A stretch of DNA of 54,878 bases, taken from a virus. The notes under the pieces are model-generated. The model saw only the letters and a program-made list of their open reading frames with translations, made no database searches and was not told the DNA's origin. The translations under genes were made by a program, and so were the position numbers. Below, piece by piece: positions 25,942 to 35,571 of the stretch (positions are counted from its first letter, which is position 1; every line of letters begins with the position of its first letter). Location: the IMG/VR virus record IMGVR_UViG_3300030099_002160, positions 1-54,878 of that record; one strand, written 5' to 3'.

Positions 25942-28900
25942 TTAATCGTCACTTAGTTCACTGTTGAATATAGTAGCACTACCGCTAAATATTTCTAGTA
26001 GCTTTTTAGATCTTTTCTTTAACTTAACTTCCATAAATCTACCTTTCATTCTGTCACCTTCAGATATTGCTGGTCTTTTTATAAACAAAAACTGATTATC
26101 AAAAGGATCTACAGAAGAAGAAAGAACTAACACATTATCACTATTTATGTCAGATATAGTACCTACTAAAACATCTGAGGTGCCATCATTAAAAAATAAT
26201 TGATCTCCGTAGTCAGGACTGGTAACATCTGTAGATGTACCTAAAATTATATTGGCAGCTCCAAAGTTTGTGTTAGATCCAGCTATGACACCAATACCAG
26301 CGTCATTGTTAAGTCCAGTGCCAGCACCTAGTCCTATAATCTCTGATCCTGTGCTGTTAGTAGTTACAAAAGGTATTTGTGCGTACTGCTTGTTTTCTCT
26401 TTCATCAAAGACTCTTCTGTCAATAGATGTTTCTGTCATGTCCGTAATAAGGGTTAGATCATAACTACTTTTATCTTCTTCTTCTACTCCGTCTTCTGTT
26501 GACTCCACTTCTTGATTAGCTTCTAAAGTTATAGACTTAAAACCTTTTACCGTTGAAGGACCTTCATTAATAAAAAAGTCTAACTCTGTATTGTATGTGA
26601 CACCATAAAATGTATTGTGATTTTGATCGTCCATGTCATGTAGAAACAAAGCACCATTTTCCCAAGATGTAAATAATACATTTATCTTACCGTAGTAATC
26701 TGCTACGTGAGAATAGAATGTAATCCATCTTTTCTGTAACTCAGCCCAAGATACTACTTCTCCTGGAGCTAAAACATCTAAATCCTTATCCTCTGATTCC
26801 CAAGTGTCTACAGTTCCTAATACATCCCACTGTAATGGAGTATTGTCAAACTCATCACGTCTTCTTACAATTCTAGGAAACTGAATTATATATTCATCAT
26901 GCTTAGGGTTGAATCCACCTTTTATTCTAAAGTCCTTATGATTATCCTGTAGCATGGATCCAGTCACGTCACCATAACTTTCTTCCCACTTATATTCTGG
27001 ATTAAACACTTTGTATTCTTCAGACTTGTCTCTAAAGTAATCTATCATCTTGGCACTAGATATAGTGGTTATGCCATTTTGTTTTAGCCTTAGAGAAACA
27101 CCACTTCTTATATCTGTCCAGTAACATACGTTACCATCCACAACAAATGACTCTGGATTTTTACTTATACCATAATGCTCTGAATAAGCTTGTCTCTGAC
27201 CAAGAACTTTATTTGACACAGTAACATTTTTCTGATTGTCTGCTGTTAAAAGTATGTCTTTAGCTACAGGCACATTATATGTTTTGTCTTCGTGTATAAC
27301 TAACATGTTTGTGTCTCTAGCATATATCTTTTGTATACTGCCATCTATTTCGCTGTAGTGTTTTACATTATCAGTATTAGGATCAAAAGTGCTCAGACCA
27401 TTAAAACTTGTAGCTGGCTGATAAACATCAGAGTATGTGATAGAAGATATATTGTTAAACTCTTTAAAATATGGTGAGAACAAGTTGGCTCTACCAATGC
27501 TAAAGTGATTTGTGTTTATAAGATCATTACAGAAATAATCTTCTATGTAGAAGTTATTTGCTGGAGTCAACATATCTCTACTCTTGTAATAAACATCGCC
27601 TGTTAAAAACTGACCAGTAGCTGGACTGTTTGAAGTAAAGTTTCCAAAAGCATCCGCAGTACCACTAAAGCTTTGATCTGATGTGTCACCTAGGTGAGTT
27701 CCAAGAGGTTGTTGTACTTCATACAATTTACTAAACTCAAAGTATACTGTCTCATCTGGATCTGGCTCTTGCTTAGGTCTATATATCTCTACTATAGATC
27801 TAGTTATATTTGAAAAGTTTGATTTATTATATCCATCTACAACATTACCATCTGAGTCTAATACTTCATCTATTATCAAAAACCAAGCATCTTGTGAGCC
27901 ATCAGATGGAAGAGCGTTTAAACCAGAAGCATTAAGAATGGGAGCTGTAGGATCAGACTGTGAATAATATTCAAAAGCAGCTATTTTTACATCTATATAA
28001 GAAGGTGCTACATTTGCGTCTGTTGTATTTTCTCCTGCTGGACCTGGACCAGTTATAAATCTAATTCTATCTCCCTTTACAAAGTCATAATCAAATATTT
28101 CTTTCATAGGGTTAGGAACATTGTTTTCCGATAAAGGACTCGTAGATATATAAGATTCATCAGCACCTTTTAAGTTTCTTAAGCTAATAAATATTCTTGT
28201 ATCTGAAGATACAAAGTTGTTAACAAAGACATCACTAAGTCTAAACTGAACAAACTCATCTACAGTGTTGTTTCTAGAGTAATACCACCTGTAATATTTA
28301 GCCCAGCTAGGAGCTTTGTGAAATATACTCCATCCTATTGTTACCGCACCATAAAGACCTGCATCATTCGTACCACCAGGAGGATTGTCAGAAGAAGTTC
28401 TTTCACTAGGAAACTTAACATAAACTTGAGACTCATCATCTATCAAGACTGTTGAACATCTACCTCTTTCGTCAAAATAGACTAAACCAAAACTGTGAAA
28501 AGCTCCACTCTTAAAAGAAGAAACTCCACCACCTTCTAAAGAAATATCTACATCATCTTGATATGTTGGACCACCATAAGTCTTTGGATCTCCTTGAACA
28601 TAACCATACTGAGGCGTGGTTTTAATGTTTATCTTAGGCACATCAAATCCCTGTGTGTAGTTTCCGTAAGCTAATCTAGTGTTTCCAATAATAGTTTGTG
28701 TGTTTGCAGATCTAGGTACAGAGTCAAAAAGTCTATCTCCTGATCCAGCATCTATAAATCTATATAGTTGATCGTTGTAGAACGATATAGTTTGCTCTGA
28801 TAAATTGTCTATCTGCCAAGCACTAAAATCATTATTTATTTTTGCTATAGTGAAAAACTCACCTCTGTTACCCCTAGCTAAGTTGCCAAGATCTTTACAC

Positions 28901-30813
28901 TTAAGTCCAGCTAGTTCTATCTCCTTCACTATACCTGACGAGTTCTTAACAGCTACATCTATCCTATTGTGGACAAATGGATCTATACTATTTTGAGGGT
29001 GTTTTCTTTTATCATGTATGGATGGTACAACATCACTTATAGGGGACCATGGACTAACTTCATTATCGTAATAGTGATACCTGTATCTAAACTGATACAT
29101 GTGTCCATATAAGTTGTTTTTACTGTAGTTTGCATCATCGACATACGTATATGTAGGTGCATATAGTGAGTTTCTTTTTAGTACCTCTACATAGTGTCTT
29201 TTCTTTTCATAAGGGTAATCAGCATCATATAAACTATGTGGGTAATAATCTTCTAAGCTAATGTTGCCTGTTCCACCCTCTTCATCAAGGACATATGGCT
29301 CAGTAGAACTGTCTATAAGTGCTATACTGTTTTTTGACTTTCTAACATTTATAGAGCAAGGTTCGCCATATTGTCTAGATGTCCAGTATAACACATCACC
29401 TACTTTATTTATATCGTTTATCAAGAACTCTTTTCTCCAGTTGAACACAGCAGATGACGAGTTGCCACAATCTCTAAATACAGTGGATATGATATCAGTT
29501 CTAAGATCATATTCTAATATTAAATGAAAGTCAATATTGCTAGCAACCATCCAATATATCTTATTGTCCTTTTTGTCCTCATATGTCCCAATGGTGTCAA
29601 AAGTAGCCTCTACAGTATCTATTGTGTCATTTACTATGGTAGCGTTGGCTCTAATAATTGTCTTAGAAAGAAAAGTAGGATGACCCAGTACATCAACAGT
29701 TTCACCAAAATTAATAGTCCAACCCACAGACTCTACTTGATTAATATATTCAGTTAAAACTAAATCTCCTTCAGATGTGTCAGCAACGGACCAATCTGTA
29801 GAATCATTCAAAACGCTAGGCTCATTAGCATATCCATATCCATCTTCTACATCTACAAGTTCTGGTAATAAAAAGTAAGGGGATAGTCCATTTGAATCAG
29901 CTGTAAATAAACTGCCAGTTATAGAGTCTGAGGCACCTAAATACAATGGTTGAATCGATGATGACTTTTTTAAATCTACGTAAAATATACCCTCTTCGTT
30001 TCCTAATCCATCTGTAGAATAAGCTCCTTCAAATAAAAGAGCGTGAGCCCAAACTTGACCTGGAGTATAATCTGGGTGATTAGTTATGTTGTTTAAAGTA
30101 GATTGCCCAAAGAAATATTCGTTATCAAAATAAGGACTGTTGTTATCTATAACACTAACCGCTATTCCTAAATTAGCAAAAGCATTTTGATTTTGACTAA
30201 CCCAAAAGGTTAAATAATTCAACATGTTAATGTGCGTTTCCCCGTTGTAAGCTATTTGAAAATTGTTAGTAGGATTCTGCATTTCAGCTAATGAAAATCC
30301 TATAGATATATCAAAGTTTATAACAGTATCATCAAAGGTAGCTGGAATACCAGAGGGTAAATAAAATGCGGGAAACGGAAATGTTGTCTGCTCAACTAAT
30401 ACATTATATGCTAATCCATTTTCGTCTAAATTTATGTTGCCAGTTTCCACATCAATAGCGGGTTCTGATTCTATGATCGTGTGAGGATCGTTTTCATCTC
30501 TTAGATGTCCATCAAAATTTTCTAACACGATTGATTGATCGACTAGGAGACTACTTCCTCCATAATTAAAAAAATAGCTTCTAGAGGGCATAAACAAAGT
30601 TATTCTTCTCTTTCCAGAAGTTGGAGGCTTTGGAAAATCGTAGTCTATCTTTTTAGTGCCTTTGATGTTTTCAATAACACCCTGTGTTTGACCCTCTGAA
30701 GATATATTCCTTATGTTTAAACCATGATGATAATCACCATTCTTAACAAGTCTAGGGTCTACATCTTTATCTAAACCACCTACAAATATTCTTTTTGACT
30801 GTTTACTAGGCAT
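25942..30813 (-). CDS. Tail nozzle (muzzle/stabilization)-type protein
   Basis: A 1623-residue protein. The start (KRIFVGGLDKDVDPRLVKNG, then DYHHGLNIRN and GVIENIKGTK) is the hallmark opening of nozzle or stabilization proteins of short-tailed phages: a G-x-D-x-D-x-x-x-L-x-x-G-x-Y segment leading into a beta-propeller. Many beta repeats follow, with later motifs such as EHYGISKNPESFVVDGN and YWTDIRSGVSLRLK (about 1225-1250). T7 gp12 is under 800 residues, so this is about twice that length, with probable inserted beta-sandwich modules. It lies 4 bases from the adaptor-like gene. The product should form the distal tail tube through which DNA leaves. Confidence 0.75.
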   Translation of the reverse strand: MPSKQSKRIFVGGLDKDVDPRLVKNGDYHHGLNIRNISSEGQTQGVIENIKGTKKIDYDFPKPPTSGKRRITLFMPSRSYFFNYGGSSLLVDQSIVLENFDGHLRDENDPHTIIESEPAIDVETGNINLDENGLAYNVLVEQTTFPFPAFYLPSGIPATFDDTVINFDISIGFSLAEMQNPTNNFQIAYNGETHINMLNYLTFWVSQNQNAFANLGIAVSVIDNNSPYFDNEYFFGQSTLNNITNHPDYTPGQVWAHALLFEGAYSTDGLGNEEGIFYVDLKKSSSIQPLYLGASDSITGSLFTADSNGLSPYFLLPELVDVEDGYGYANEPSVLNDSTDWSVADTSEGDLVLTEYINQVESVGWTINFGETVDVLGHPTFLSKTIIRANATIVNDTIDTVEATFDTIGTYEDKKDNKIYWMVASNIDFHLILEYDLRTDIISTVFRDCGNSSSAVFNWRKEFLINDINKVGDVLYWTSRQYGEPCSINVRKSKNSIALIDSSTEPYVLDEEGGTGNISLEDYYPHSLYDADYPYEKKRHYVEVLKRNSLYAPTYTYVDDANYSKNNLYGHMYQFRYRYHYYDNEVSPWSPISDVVPSIHDKRKHPQNSIDPFVHNRIDVAVKNSSGIVKEIELAGLKCKDLGNLARGNRGEFFTIAKINNDFSAWQIDNLSEQTISFYNDQLYRFIDAGSGDRLFDSVPRSANTQTIIGNTRLAYGNYTQGFDVPKINIKTTPQYGYVQGDPKTYGGPTYQDDVDISLEGGGVSSFKSGAFHSFGLVYFDERGRCSTVLIDDESQVYVKFPSERTSSDNPPGGTNDAGLYGAVTIGWSIFHKAPSWAKYYRWYYSRNNTVDEFVQFRLSDVFVNNFVSSDTRIFISLRNLKGADESYISTSPLSENNVPNPMKEIFDYDFVKGDRIRFITGPGPAGENTTDANVAPSYIDVKIAAFEYYSQSDPTAPILNASGLNALPSDGSQDAWFLIIDEVLDSDGNVVDGYNKSNFSNITRSIVEIYRPKQEPDPDETVYFEFSKLYEVQQPLGTHLGDTSDQSFSGTADAFGNFTSNSPATGQFLTGDVYYKSRDMLTPANNFYIEDYFCNDLINTNHFSIGRANLFSPYFKEFNNISSITYSDVYQPATSFNGLSTFDPNTDNVKHYSEIDGSIQKIYARDTNMLVIHEDKTYNVPVAKDILLTADNQKNVTVSNKVLGQRQAYSEHYGISKNPESFVVDGNVCYWTDIRSGVSLRLKQNGITTISSAKMIDYFRDKSEEYKVFNPEYKWEESYGDVTGSMLQDNHKDFRIKGGFNPKHDEYIIQFPRIVRRRDEFDNTPLQWDVLGTVDTWESEDKDLDVLAPGEVVSWAELQKRWITFYSHVADYYGKINVLFTSWENGALFLHDMDDQNHNTFYGVTYNTELDFFINEGPSTVKGFKSITLEANQEVESTEDGVEEEDKSSYDLTLITDMTETSIDRRVFDERENKQYAQIPFVTTNSTGSEIIGLGAGTGLNNDAGIGVIAGSNTNFGAANIILGTSTDVTSPDYGDQLFFNDGTSDVLVGTISDINSDNVLVLSSSVDPFDNQFLFIKRPAISEGDRMKGRFMEVKLKKRSKKLLEIFSGSATIFNSELSDD

Positions 30814-30817
30814 CTAA

Positions 30818-31543
30818 TTAAAGTTTAGGAGCCTGCTTGAAAGCTTTTCTTGTAGTCTGTAACGCTTCTTCTTTGTTAAATGACTGCATTCTAGCTCTAG
30901 CAAGTCTCTTTTGATTATAATATTCTTTTCTTGCTAACATCTTTTCATTCATGTTTATAGCTCTCTTTCTAAATATTGACTTCCAATATATATAAGACTT
31001 AAGAGCCTCCTGTGCAAAAGAATGTATTTTTATTTGTTCACCCTCAAGATCTGTAGATCCATCAGATATATATTCTATTATGACACTACCTGACAACTCA
31101 GAGAACTCTATTGTTCCCTCATCTAAATTTTCTCTGTAGTAACCATTTACATTGTTTCCTCCTCCTTCTCCAAACCTAGCATACAAACCATCTCCAGGAA
31201 CATTATCTGTAAAAACTGGATGTTGAGTTTTATCTTCTGTGACAGAGCTCGTAGTTCCATGAACTAAATTTATTCTATCTCTTCTGCCTAGATAGTTCAT
31301 TTCTCCATCATTATCTGTAATACCTATCTTTGTAAAAGACACATAATCTGATGGCAGCTTAACAGTATTCTTATGATCCAAGTTTAGCTCTATACTTTTT
31401 ATCTGCCTAACCGTATCAAAATTTAACTCCTTCAATCCTTGAAGTGCTAAGTTAAAATATCTAAGATACTCATGCTCACTAGACTTGCCCTCTTCTATAA
31501 ACAGATCCTGTATTATTTCTTCAACTGATATAAACTGTGCCAT
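30818..31543 (-). CDS. Ring/adaptor (tail tubular A-like) protein
   Basis: A 241-residue protein. The N-terminal helical half (FISVEEIIQDLFIEEG; YLRYFNLALQGLKELNFD) leads to beta strands (IELNLDHKNTVKLPSDYVSF, about residues 47-66, then KIGITDNDGEMNYLG). It ends in a helical EALKSYIYWKSIFRKRAINMNEK region. The K-L-P-x-D-Y-V sequence after a helical N-terminus is typical of gatekeeper/ring proteins linking portal and nozzle in T7-like and crAss-like phages. It is placed immediately before the nozzle gene. No catalytic function is expected. Confidence 0.7.
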   Translation of the reverse strand: MAQFISVEEIIQDLFIEEGKSSEHEYLRYFNLALQGLKELNFDTVRQIKSIELNLDHKNTVKLPSDYVSFTKIGITDNDGEMNYLGRRDRINLVHGTTSSVTEDKTQHPVFTDNVPGDGLYARFGEGGGNNVNGYYRENLDEGTIEFSELSGSVIIEYISDGSTDLEGEQIKIHSFAQEALKSYIYWKSIFRKRAINMNEKMLARKEYYNQKRLARARMQSFNKEEALQTTRKAFKQAPKL

Positions 31544-31545
31544 TA

Positions 31546-33171
31546 TTAATCTATATTATCATTAGCCATATCATCATTAGCGTTCTTCATTACAGCTAAC
31601 AACTCAACTAAGTTTCTTATTATTATTTTTTCGTAGTCTGCTGGTATAGGATAAAGACTATGATCTTCTATTTTACTAGATGTTCCTATATAACTAACTC
31701 TAAGGTTTTTACCATACTTATCTGTAAAAGAATCAAAATCATATCTTTTATATAGATATATTGCTGCTCCCCCTTGAAGACCTGTTGATGCTCCAAAGTT
31801 TACAAGATTTTCTATATAGTAGTATTGTCTGCCTGTTTTATTTACAGTTTTGTCGTAAAGAGAGTTGTGCTCACCTCCTGATGGCATTCTATGAAATATT
31901 ATTTGCTCATACGCCTCTGCCGCTGGTGAGGGTTTTGGACTGACGTTTTCATTTTTTGTTATTGTAAAAGTATTACCTGGAGTAAATGGTTGTATATTAT
32001 ATCCTCCCTGTGGCTTTATTTCTTCAAAGGTTAAAGTAAATACATTAAAACCAAGACCTAAAGTTCCTTTTTGACAGATTATATTTTGTTCTTTAGATAG
32101 CTTATAAGCGTTTTCTAAAATAAATTTATCTATAATATCTTCGTGAGTTATCTCTGTTGTTGGTGCCACAAACTCACTACTATACATGGTGTCATTAATC
32201 ATAAATGCTATACCATGAGAGTTTTCTTCACCTTTTAAGAAAGGGTCTTGAGAAATAAAATGATCACTTTTATCACTAAATATATTAATATTAAATCCTA
32301 TATTACCATTATTAGTACCATCGAGAAAGGCAGTGTTAGTAGAATTATCATCAGGGCTAGAAGAAGTAGAACCAACGCCATTAACTCTAAAATCTGTTAT
32401 TTTGGAACCATATAGGGTTTCCAGTAAGATTGAGGTATTATGTGATATAACAGTGCTACCAACAGAAGTTGAATTTAAAGTTTCACCCTGAACAAAACCA
32501 TATTTAATATCAAAGTCTTTAACAAATTTTTGAAAACCAGGACTATTTACTAAAGATTTTATAAAGTCTCTATGTGTGTTTTCATAACTGTTATTTTCAG
32601 AGGTATCAACATTAAACTGTATTTTGTGAGTTTTTACCCCCTCATGTGTATTTGCAAAAGTAGATTCATTGGACATTAATGTTTTCGTTATTTCAAAGTC
32701 AATCTCTACAAAATATTTTTTATCTAAAACCTTTGGTCCTCTACTAAAAGTTATGGTTATTTTATTTGGCTTGTATGTAGCAGGTTTTGCACCGCCTTTT
32801 ATCTTGAATACATCACCTTGTTTTGTAAATCTAGTGAGAACATTTTCCACTCTCTGTATACCCATGTCATTAGGTAAAGAAACATAGCTAAAATCTAGAG
32901 CAGCTACTAGAGCACCATTTCTAGAGACATCCCTTGATATTGGAACAGTTGCCTGAGATATCCATCCTCCATCTATTTCTAATTCACCTTTTGCTGTAGT
33001 AGTAGACTTGGTATACATCCAGTCCATTATCTCAGACTTTATTAGAGAGTCTCTTTCTTGATCAACAAGGATCATAACTTCTCTTATGTCTATAGAGCTG
33101 TCTTCAGTAGGATCCCCACCGTTAACGATTCTTAATACTTGTTCTGCTATTTTATATCTTGTTGTTGCCAT
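31546..33171 (-). CDS. Neck/ring structural protein
   Basis: A 541-residue protein beginning MATTRYKIAEQVLRIVNGGD, with REVMILVDQERDSLIK (about residues 28-43), a helical opening seen in ring proteins of short-tailed Bacteroidota phages. A long beta-rich middle follows, and the end has DHSLYPIPADYEKIIIRN (about 500-520), where a P-x-D-Y motif resembles adaptor proteins. An insertion of about 300 residues sets it apart from simple ring proteins. It overlaps the upstream gene by 1 base (TAATG). Likely part of the head-tail connector. Confidence 0.6.
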   Translation of the reverse strand: MATTRYKIAEQVLRIVNGGDPTEDSSIDIREVMILVDQERDSLIKSEIMDWMYTKSTTTAKGELEIDGGWISQATVPISRDVSRNGALVAALDFSYVSLPNDMGIQRVENVLTRFTKQGDVFKIKGGAKPATYKPNKITITFSRGPKVLDKKYFVEIDFEITKTLMSNESTFANTHEGVKTHKIQFNVDTSENNSYENTHRDFIKSLVNSPGFQKFVKDFDIKYGFVQGETLNSTSVGSTVISHNTSILLETLYGSKITDFRVNGVGSTSSSPDDNSTNTAFLDGTNNGNIGFNINIFSDKSDHFISQDPFLKGEENSHGIAFMINDTMYSSEFVAPTTEITHEDIIDKFILENAYKLSKEQNIICQKGTLGLGFNVFTLTFEEIKPQGGYNIQPFTPGNTFTITKNENVSPKPSPAAEAYEQIIFHRMPSGGEHNSLYDKTVNKTGRQYYYIENLVNFGASTGLQGGAAIYLYKRYDFDSFTDKYGKNLRVSYIGTSSKIEDHSLYPIPADYEKIIIRNLVELLAVMKNANDDMANDNID

Positions 33172-34013
33172 TATTTATTAACAGTTTGATCTTTTTCTTT
33201 TTTCTCAGCATAATTTAATGGTTCCGCATCTCTTAAAGAGATTCCAATATAAGAAAGCATTCTTTGAGATATTTCTCTGTGAGTTTTACTAGGTAAAGTA
33301 AGCTCTTGAGTATTTTCATTTGAAGGATCAAAAATAGGATTGCCATTTATTATAACATGACCCCACTGTGGTGAAGGTGGTTTAGCTATGTAAACAAGGA
33401 ATACATTATCAATGTCATCTGACTTAAACTCTATTATTTCACCACTCCCAACACCTTTTCCGTATATCTCAAATCCTTTGTCAAACATTACAGCCACCTT
33501 GTGATGAGGACCTGGATATAGCACTTCACTATGAAGCCTGTAAGATAGTTGATCATGTGTTATTAGATCTATTCTACCCCTTCTAAGTTCTTTATTTGGC
33601 TCTCCACCGTCATCATTTGTGTGAATTTGTCCAGGCAAAACATCGCTTGAGCTATTTGCAGAAGATCCATGATAAAGTCTTAAAAAGTGCAAGTATTCAC
33701 CACTCTTCTTTTTTGTTACACTATCAAATTCATTTACAGGATACTTCCACACTCCTAGACCAGAATCGTCATACTCAAGTTTTTTCCTAAACACCACACT
33801 TCTTATATCATCAAGAACAGAATGGTTTTGCACAAGAGCTGTGGATGCCTTAGTTCTAGACTCTGCTTCAGTCTTATACCTTGCAACTCTGTCATGTATC
33901 AAATCTAATTGAGCCTGTTGTGCTAATAAGTTAAACTCAGATGGTTTTATGAACCCTCTTTGCTCTTTGTTAGCCATGAACTGAACAAACCTGTATAACT
34001 CATCTATTGTCAT
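33171..34013 (-). CDS. Ring/neck protein
   Basis: A 280-residue protein with an N-terminus MTIDELYRFVQFMANKEQRG and FIKPSEFNLLAQQAQLDLI, a signature I associate with connector (ring) proteins of crAss-like and related podoviruses, where L-Y-x-x-V-x-F-x-x-N-K-E-Q-x-G precedes a helical N-L-L-A-x-x-A-Q segment. The middle is beta-rich and polar, and the C-terminus (TLPSKTHREISQRMLSYIGI) is helical. It has its own promoter (34031-34060) directly downstream of a strong terminator, so it begins a separate tail transcription unit. Structural role inferred from position and signature. Confidence 0.65.
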   Translation of the reverse strand: MTIDELYRFVQFMANKEQRGFIKPSEFNLLAQQAQLDLIHDRVARYKTEAESRTKASTALVQNHSVLDDIRSVVFRKKLEYDDSGLGVWKYPVNEFDSVTKKKSGEYLHFLRLYHGSSANSSSDVLPGQIHTNDDGGEPNKELRRGRIDLITHDQLSYRLHSEVLYPGPHHKVAVMFDKGFEIYGKGVGSGEIIEFKSDDIDNVFLVYIAKPPSPQWGHVIINGNPIFDPSNENTQELTLPSKTHREISQRMLSYIGISLRDAEPLNYAEKKEKDQTVNK

Positions 34014-34030
34014 CTTAAATCCTTTTCAGA

Positions 34031-34060
34031 CAAATATAGCAAAAAAAAAGGAGGTAACAA
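34031..34060 (-). promoter_or_regulatory. Promoter for the neck/tail transcription unit
   Basis: Minus strand: -7 TATATTTG at 34031-34038, a 19-base spacer, and a -33 TTG at 34058-34060. The ATG of the ring protein is 17 bases downstream of the -7 box. The -33 element lies in the loop of the terminator at 34041-34075. Confidence 0.6.
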
Positions 34061-34075
34061 CAATGTACCCCCTTT
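34041..34075 (-). terminator. Intrinsic terminator after the 34099-34989 gene
   Basis: Minus strand: a 10-bp stem, AAAGGGGGTA pairing with TACCTCCTTT (one G-U pair), a 9-base loop, then an unbroken run of nine T (three of them in the stem). It starts 24 bases after the stop codon of the upstream gene. Confidence 0.8.
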
Positions 34076-34098
34076 AAATACTGATATGTATATATCTG

Positions 34099-34989
34099 TT
34101 ATCCTAAAACTTTCATTTTAGTTTTTATCTGATCAATGATACCGCTACCTTTATCAGTCATGCACATATCAGCTAAACAGTCAACTGGCTTGACACCAAG
34201 AGGTATGTGAGTGATCACAGGTCTTTGATCCCCTTGCACCCAGCTTATCTTTTGGCTGTCCCAATCTATAACACCAGATTCTTTACCTCTCATTATGGTT
34301 TGTTTGATATCCATCTTTGGATCGTCAAGTCCAGCTATAAAAGATACAGGATCTTTCTCTGCTAAAACTTTCATATCATATCTAATCTCATCAGTAGACT
34401 TTTTAGTATTTACTCCTAATACTGTAGCGTAACCGATAAGTTTATCAAGTTCCATTTCAAATACAGTTCTGATAGCATCCATTTCCTTCATACTCTTCTG
34501 CATCTTTTCTTGTGCTTTCTTTTCGTTGTCAACCATATAGAAAACTGCTCTAGAATTAGACATTCTGTTTGGATTGCTTCTATTAGCATTACAAGCATCC
34601 ATAAACTTTCTAAGAGTAGGATTAGTTCTATCAACAATTAAGAATCCATTAGTAAAGGTAATAGGTGACTTTACTTTTGAGTCTTCTTTTTGTTCATCTT
34701 CGTATATTGATGATTCACCAGGTATGTATCTTATTTTTCTGTTTACACCTGTTTCTGGATCATATATAATGTCCTCAGCTTTTAACATATAAACAAGAGA
34801 GAACTTAACTCTACCTTTGCTATCTCTACTTTCTTTTACAAGTCTATAGGTAACAGGCTTATTAAGATCCTTACCCTTGTTTAAATTATTTATACCATGT
34901 GTGTTTGATTTTTTTGCTGTAGGAGTCTCAACAGTTTTCTTAACAGCTGGTTCTACAGTCTTTGTGGGATTGTTTTTTTTCTTTGTCAT
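34099..34989 (-). CDS. Conserved-type hypothetical late protein
   Basis: A 296-residue protein. The first 45 residues are Lys/Thr/Pro-rich and probably disordered (VEPAVKKTVETPTAKK). A beta-rich part follows (VTYRLVKESRDSKGRVKFSL, about residues 45-65; YIPGESSIYEDEQ), then a helical segment (MQKSMKEMDAIRTVFEMEL) and DWDSQKISWVQG near 255. It lies between the capsid/decoration genes and the neck genes, bounded by terminators on both sides. The place suggests a head-completion or head-associated function, but I do not recognise a defined family. Confidence 0.6.
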   Translation of the reverse strand: MTKKKNNPTKTVEPAVKKTVETPTAKKSNTHGINNLNKGKDLNKPVTYRLVKESRDSKGRVKFSLVYMLKAEDIIYDPETGVNRKIRYIPGESSIYEDEQKEDSKVKSPITFTNGFLIVDRTNPTLRKFMDACNANRSNPNRMSNSRAVFYMVDNEKKAQEKMQKSMKEMDAIRTVFEMELDKLIGYATVLGVNTKKSTDEIRYDMKVLAEKDPVSFIAGLDDPKMDIKQTIMRGKESGVIDWDSQKISWVQGDQRPVITHIPLGVKPVDCLADMCMTDKGSGIIDQIKTKMKVLG

Positions 34990-35027
34990 TTCTAAAATTA
35001 AATTAAAATTATTATTAAAATACCCTT

Positions 35028-35050
35028 GGAGGGAGAGATACTCCCCCTCC
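35028..35050 (-). terminator. Hairpin after the capsid-decoration genes
   Basis: Minus strand: stem GGAGGGGGAG / CTCTCCCTCC (10 bp, one G-U pair) with a 3-base loop, followed by AAGGGTATTTTAATAATAATTTT. The T-run is interrupted, so termination may be partial. Confidence 0.65.
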
Positions 35051-35107
35051 TTAGATATGTTCTTTATACTGCCTGTATATCATTTCAAGACAGTTAACAG
35101 TTAATTA

Positions 35108-35542
35108 CTAAACTTGTGCGTCCTGAATTACTATTGCACTACAACTTGTAATATGTGAAGAAATATATTCAGCACTTACAGTCTCGTTATTTAAGTTTGT
35201 AGTAACATCATCAGCAACAACAATAAGTCCATTATCTCTAGATACTGGTTCATTGATTTTGTCGATGACTGCTGCCATAACTTCACGAATTCTACCCGCT
35301 GTAACATTCACTAAAACCACATCAGACTTGTTATCTGCATTAGCAGCACTACCATCACCATGAGTGTTCTGTAGTCCTCTAAAATAAAATTTTAATGATG
35401 TTGAAGTAGCAGCTTGCATTCCTAGTAAAGAACTAACAGGATAACAAGCACTAGTTTTAGCATCGACAGCACCCGCTGAACCAGCGTCACCATCATCGTT
35501 GTCTACATCAGCAACTGTTCTAAAATATAAATATTTATCCAT
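35108..35542 (-). CDS. Putative head decoration protein
   Basis: A 144-residue Ala/Asp/Ser-rich protein starting MDKYLYFRTVADVDNDDGDA, with beta-type stretches (SLKFYFRGLQ; DVVLVNVTAGRIREVMAAVI). It follows the major capsid gene after 29 bases and is closed by a hairpin at 35028-35050. Such small, polar proteins directly after the capsid gene often decorate the head. I cannot assign a family; the role is inferred from position and composition. Confidence 0.6.
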   Translation of the reverse strand: MDKYLYFRTVADVDNDDGDAGSAGAVDAKTSACYPVSSLLGMQAATSTSLKFYFRGLQNTHGDGSAANADNKSDVVLVNVTAGRIREVMAAVIDKINEPVSRDNGLIVVADDVTTNLNNETVSAEYISSHITSCSAIVIQDAQV

Positions 35543-35571
35543 TTTTTATAAAACTTTTATAAGGTTAATAA

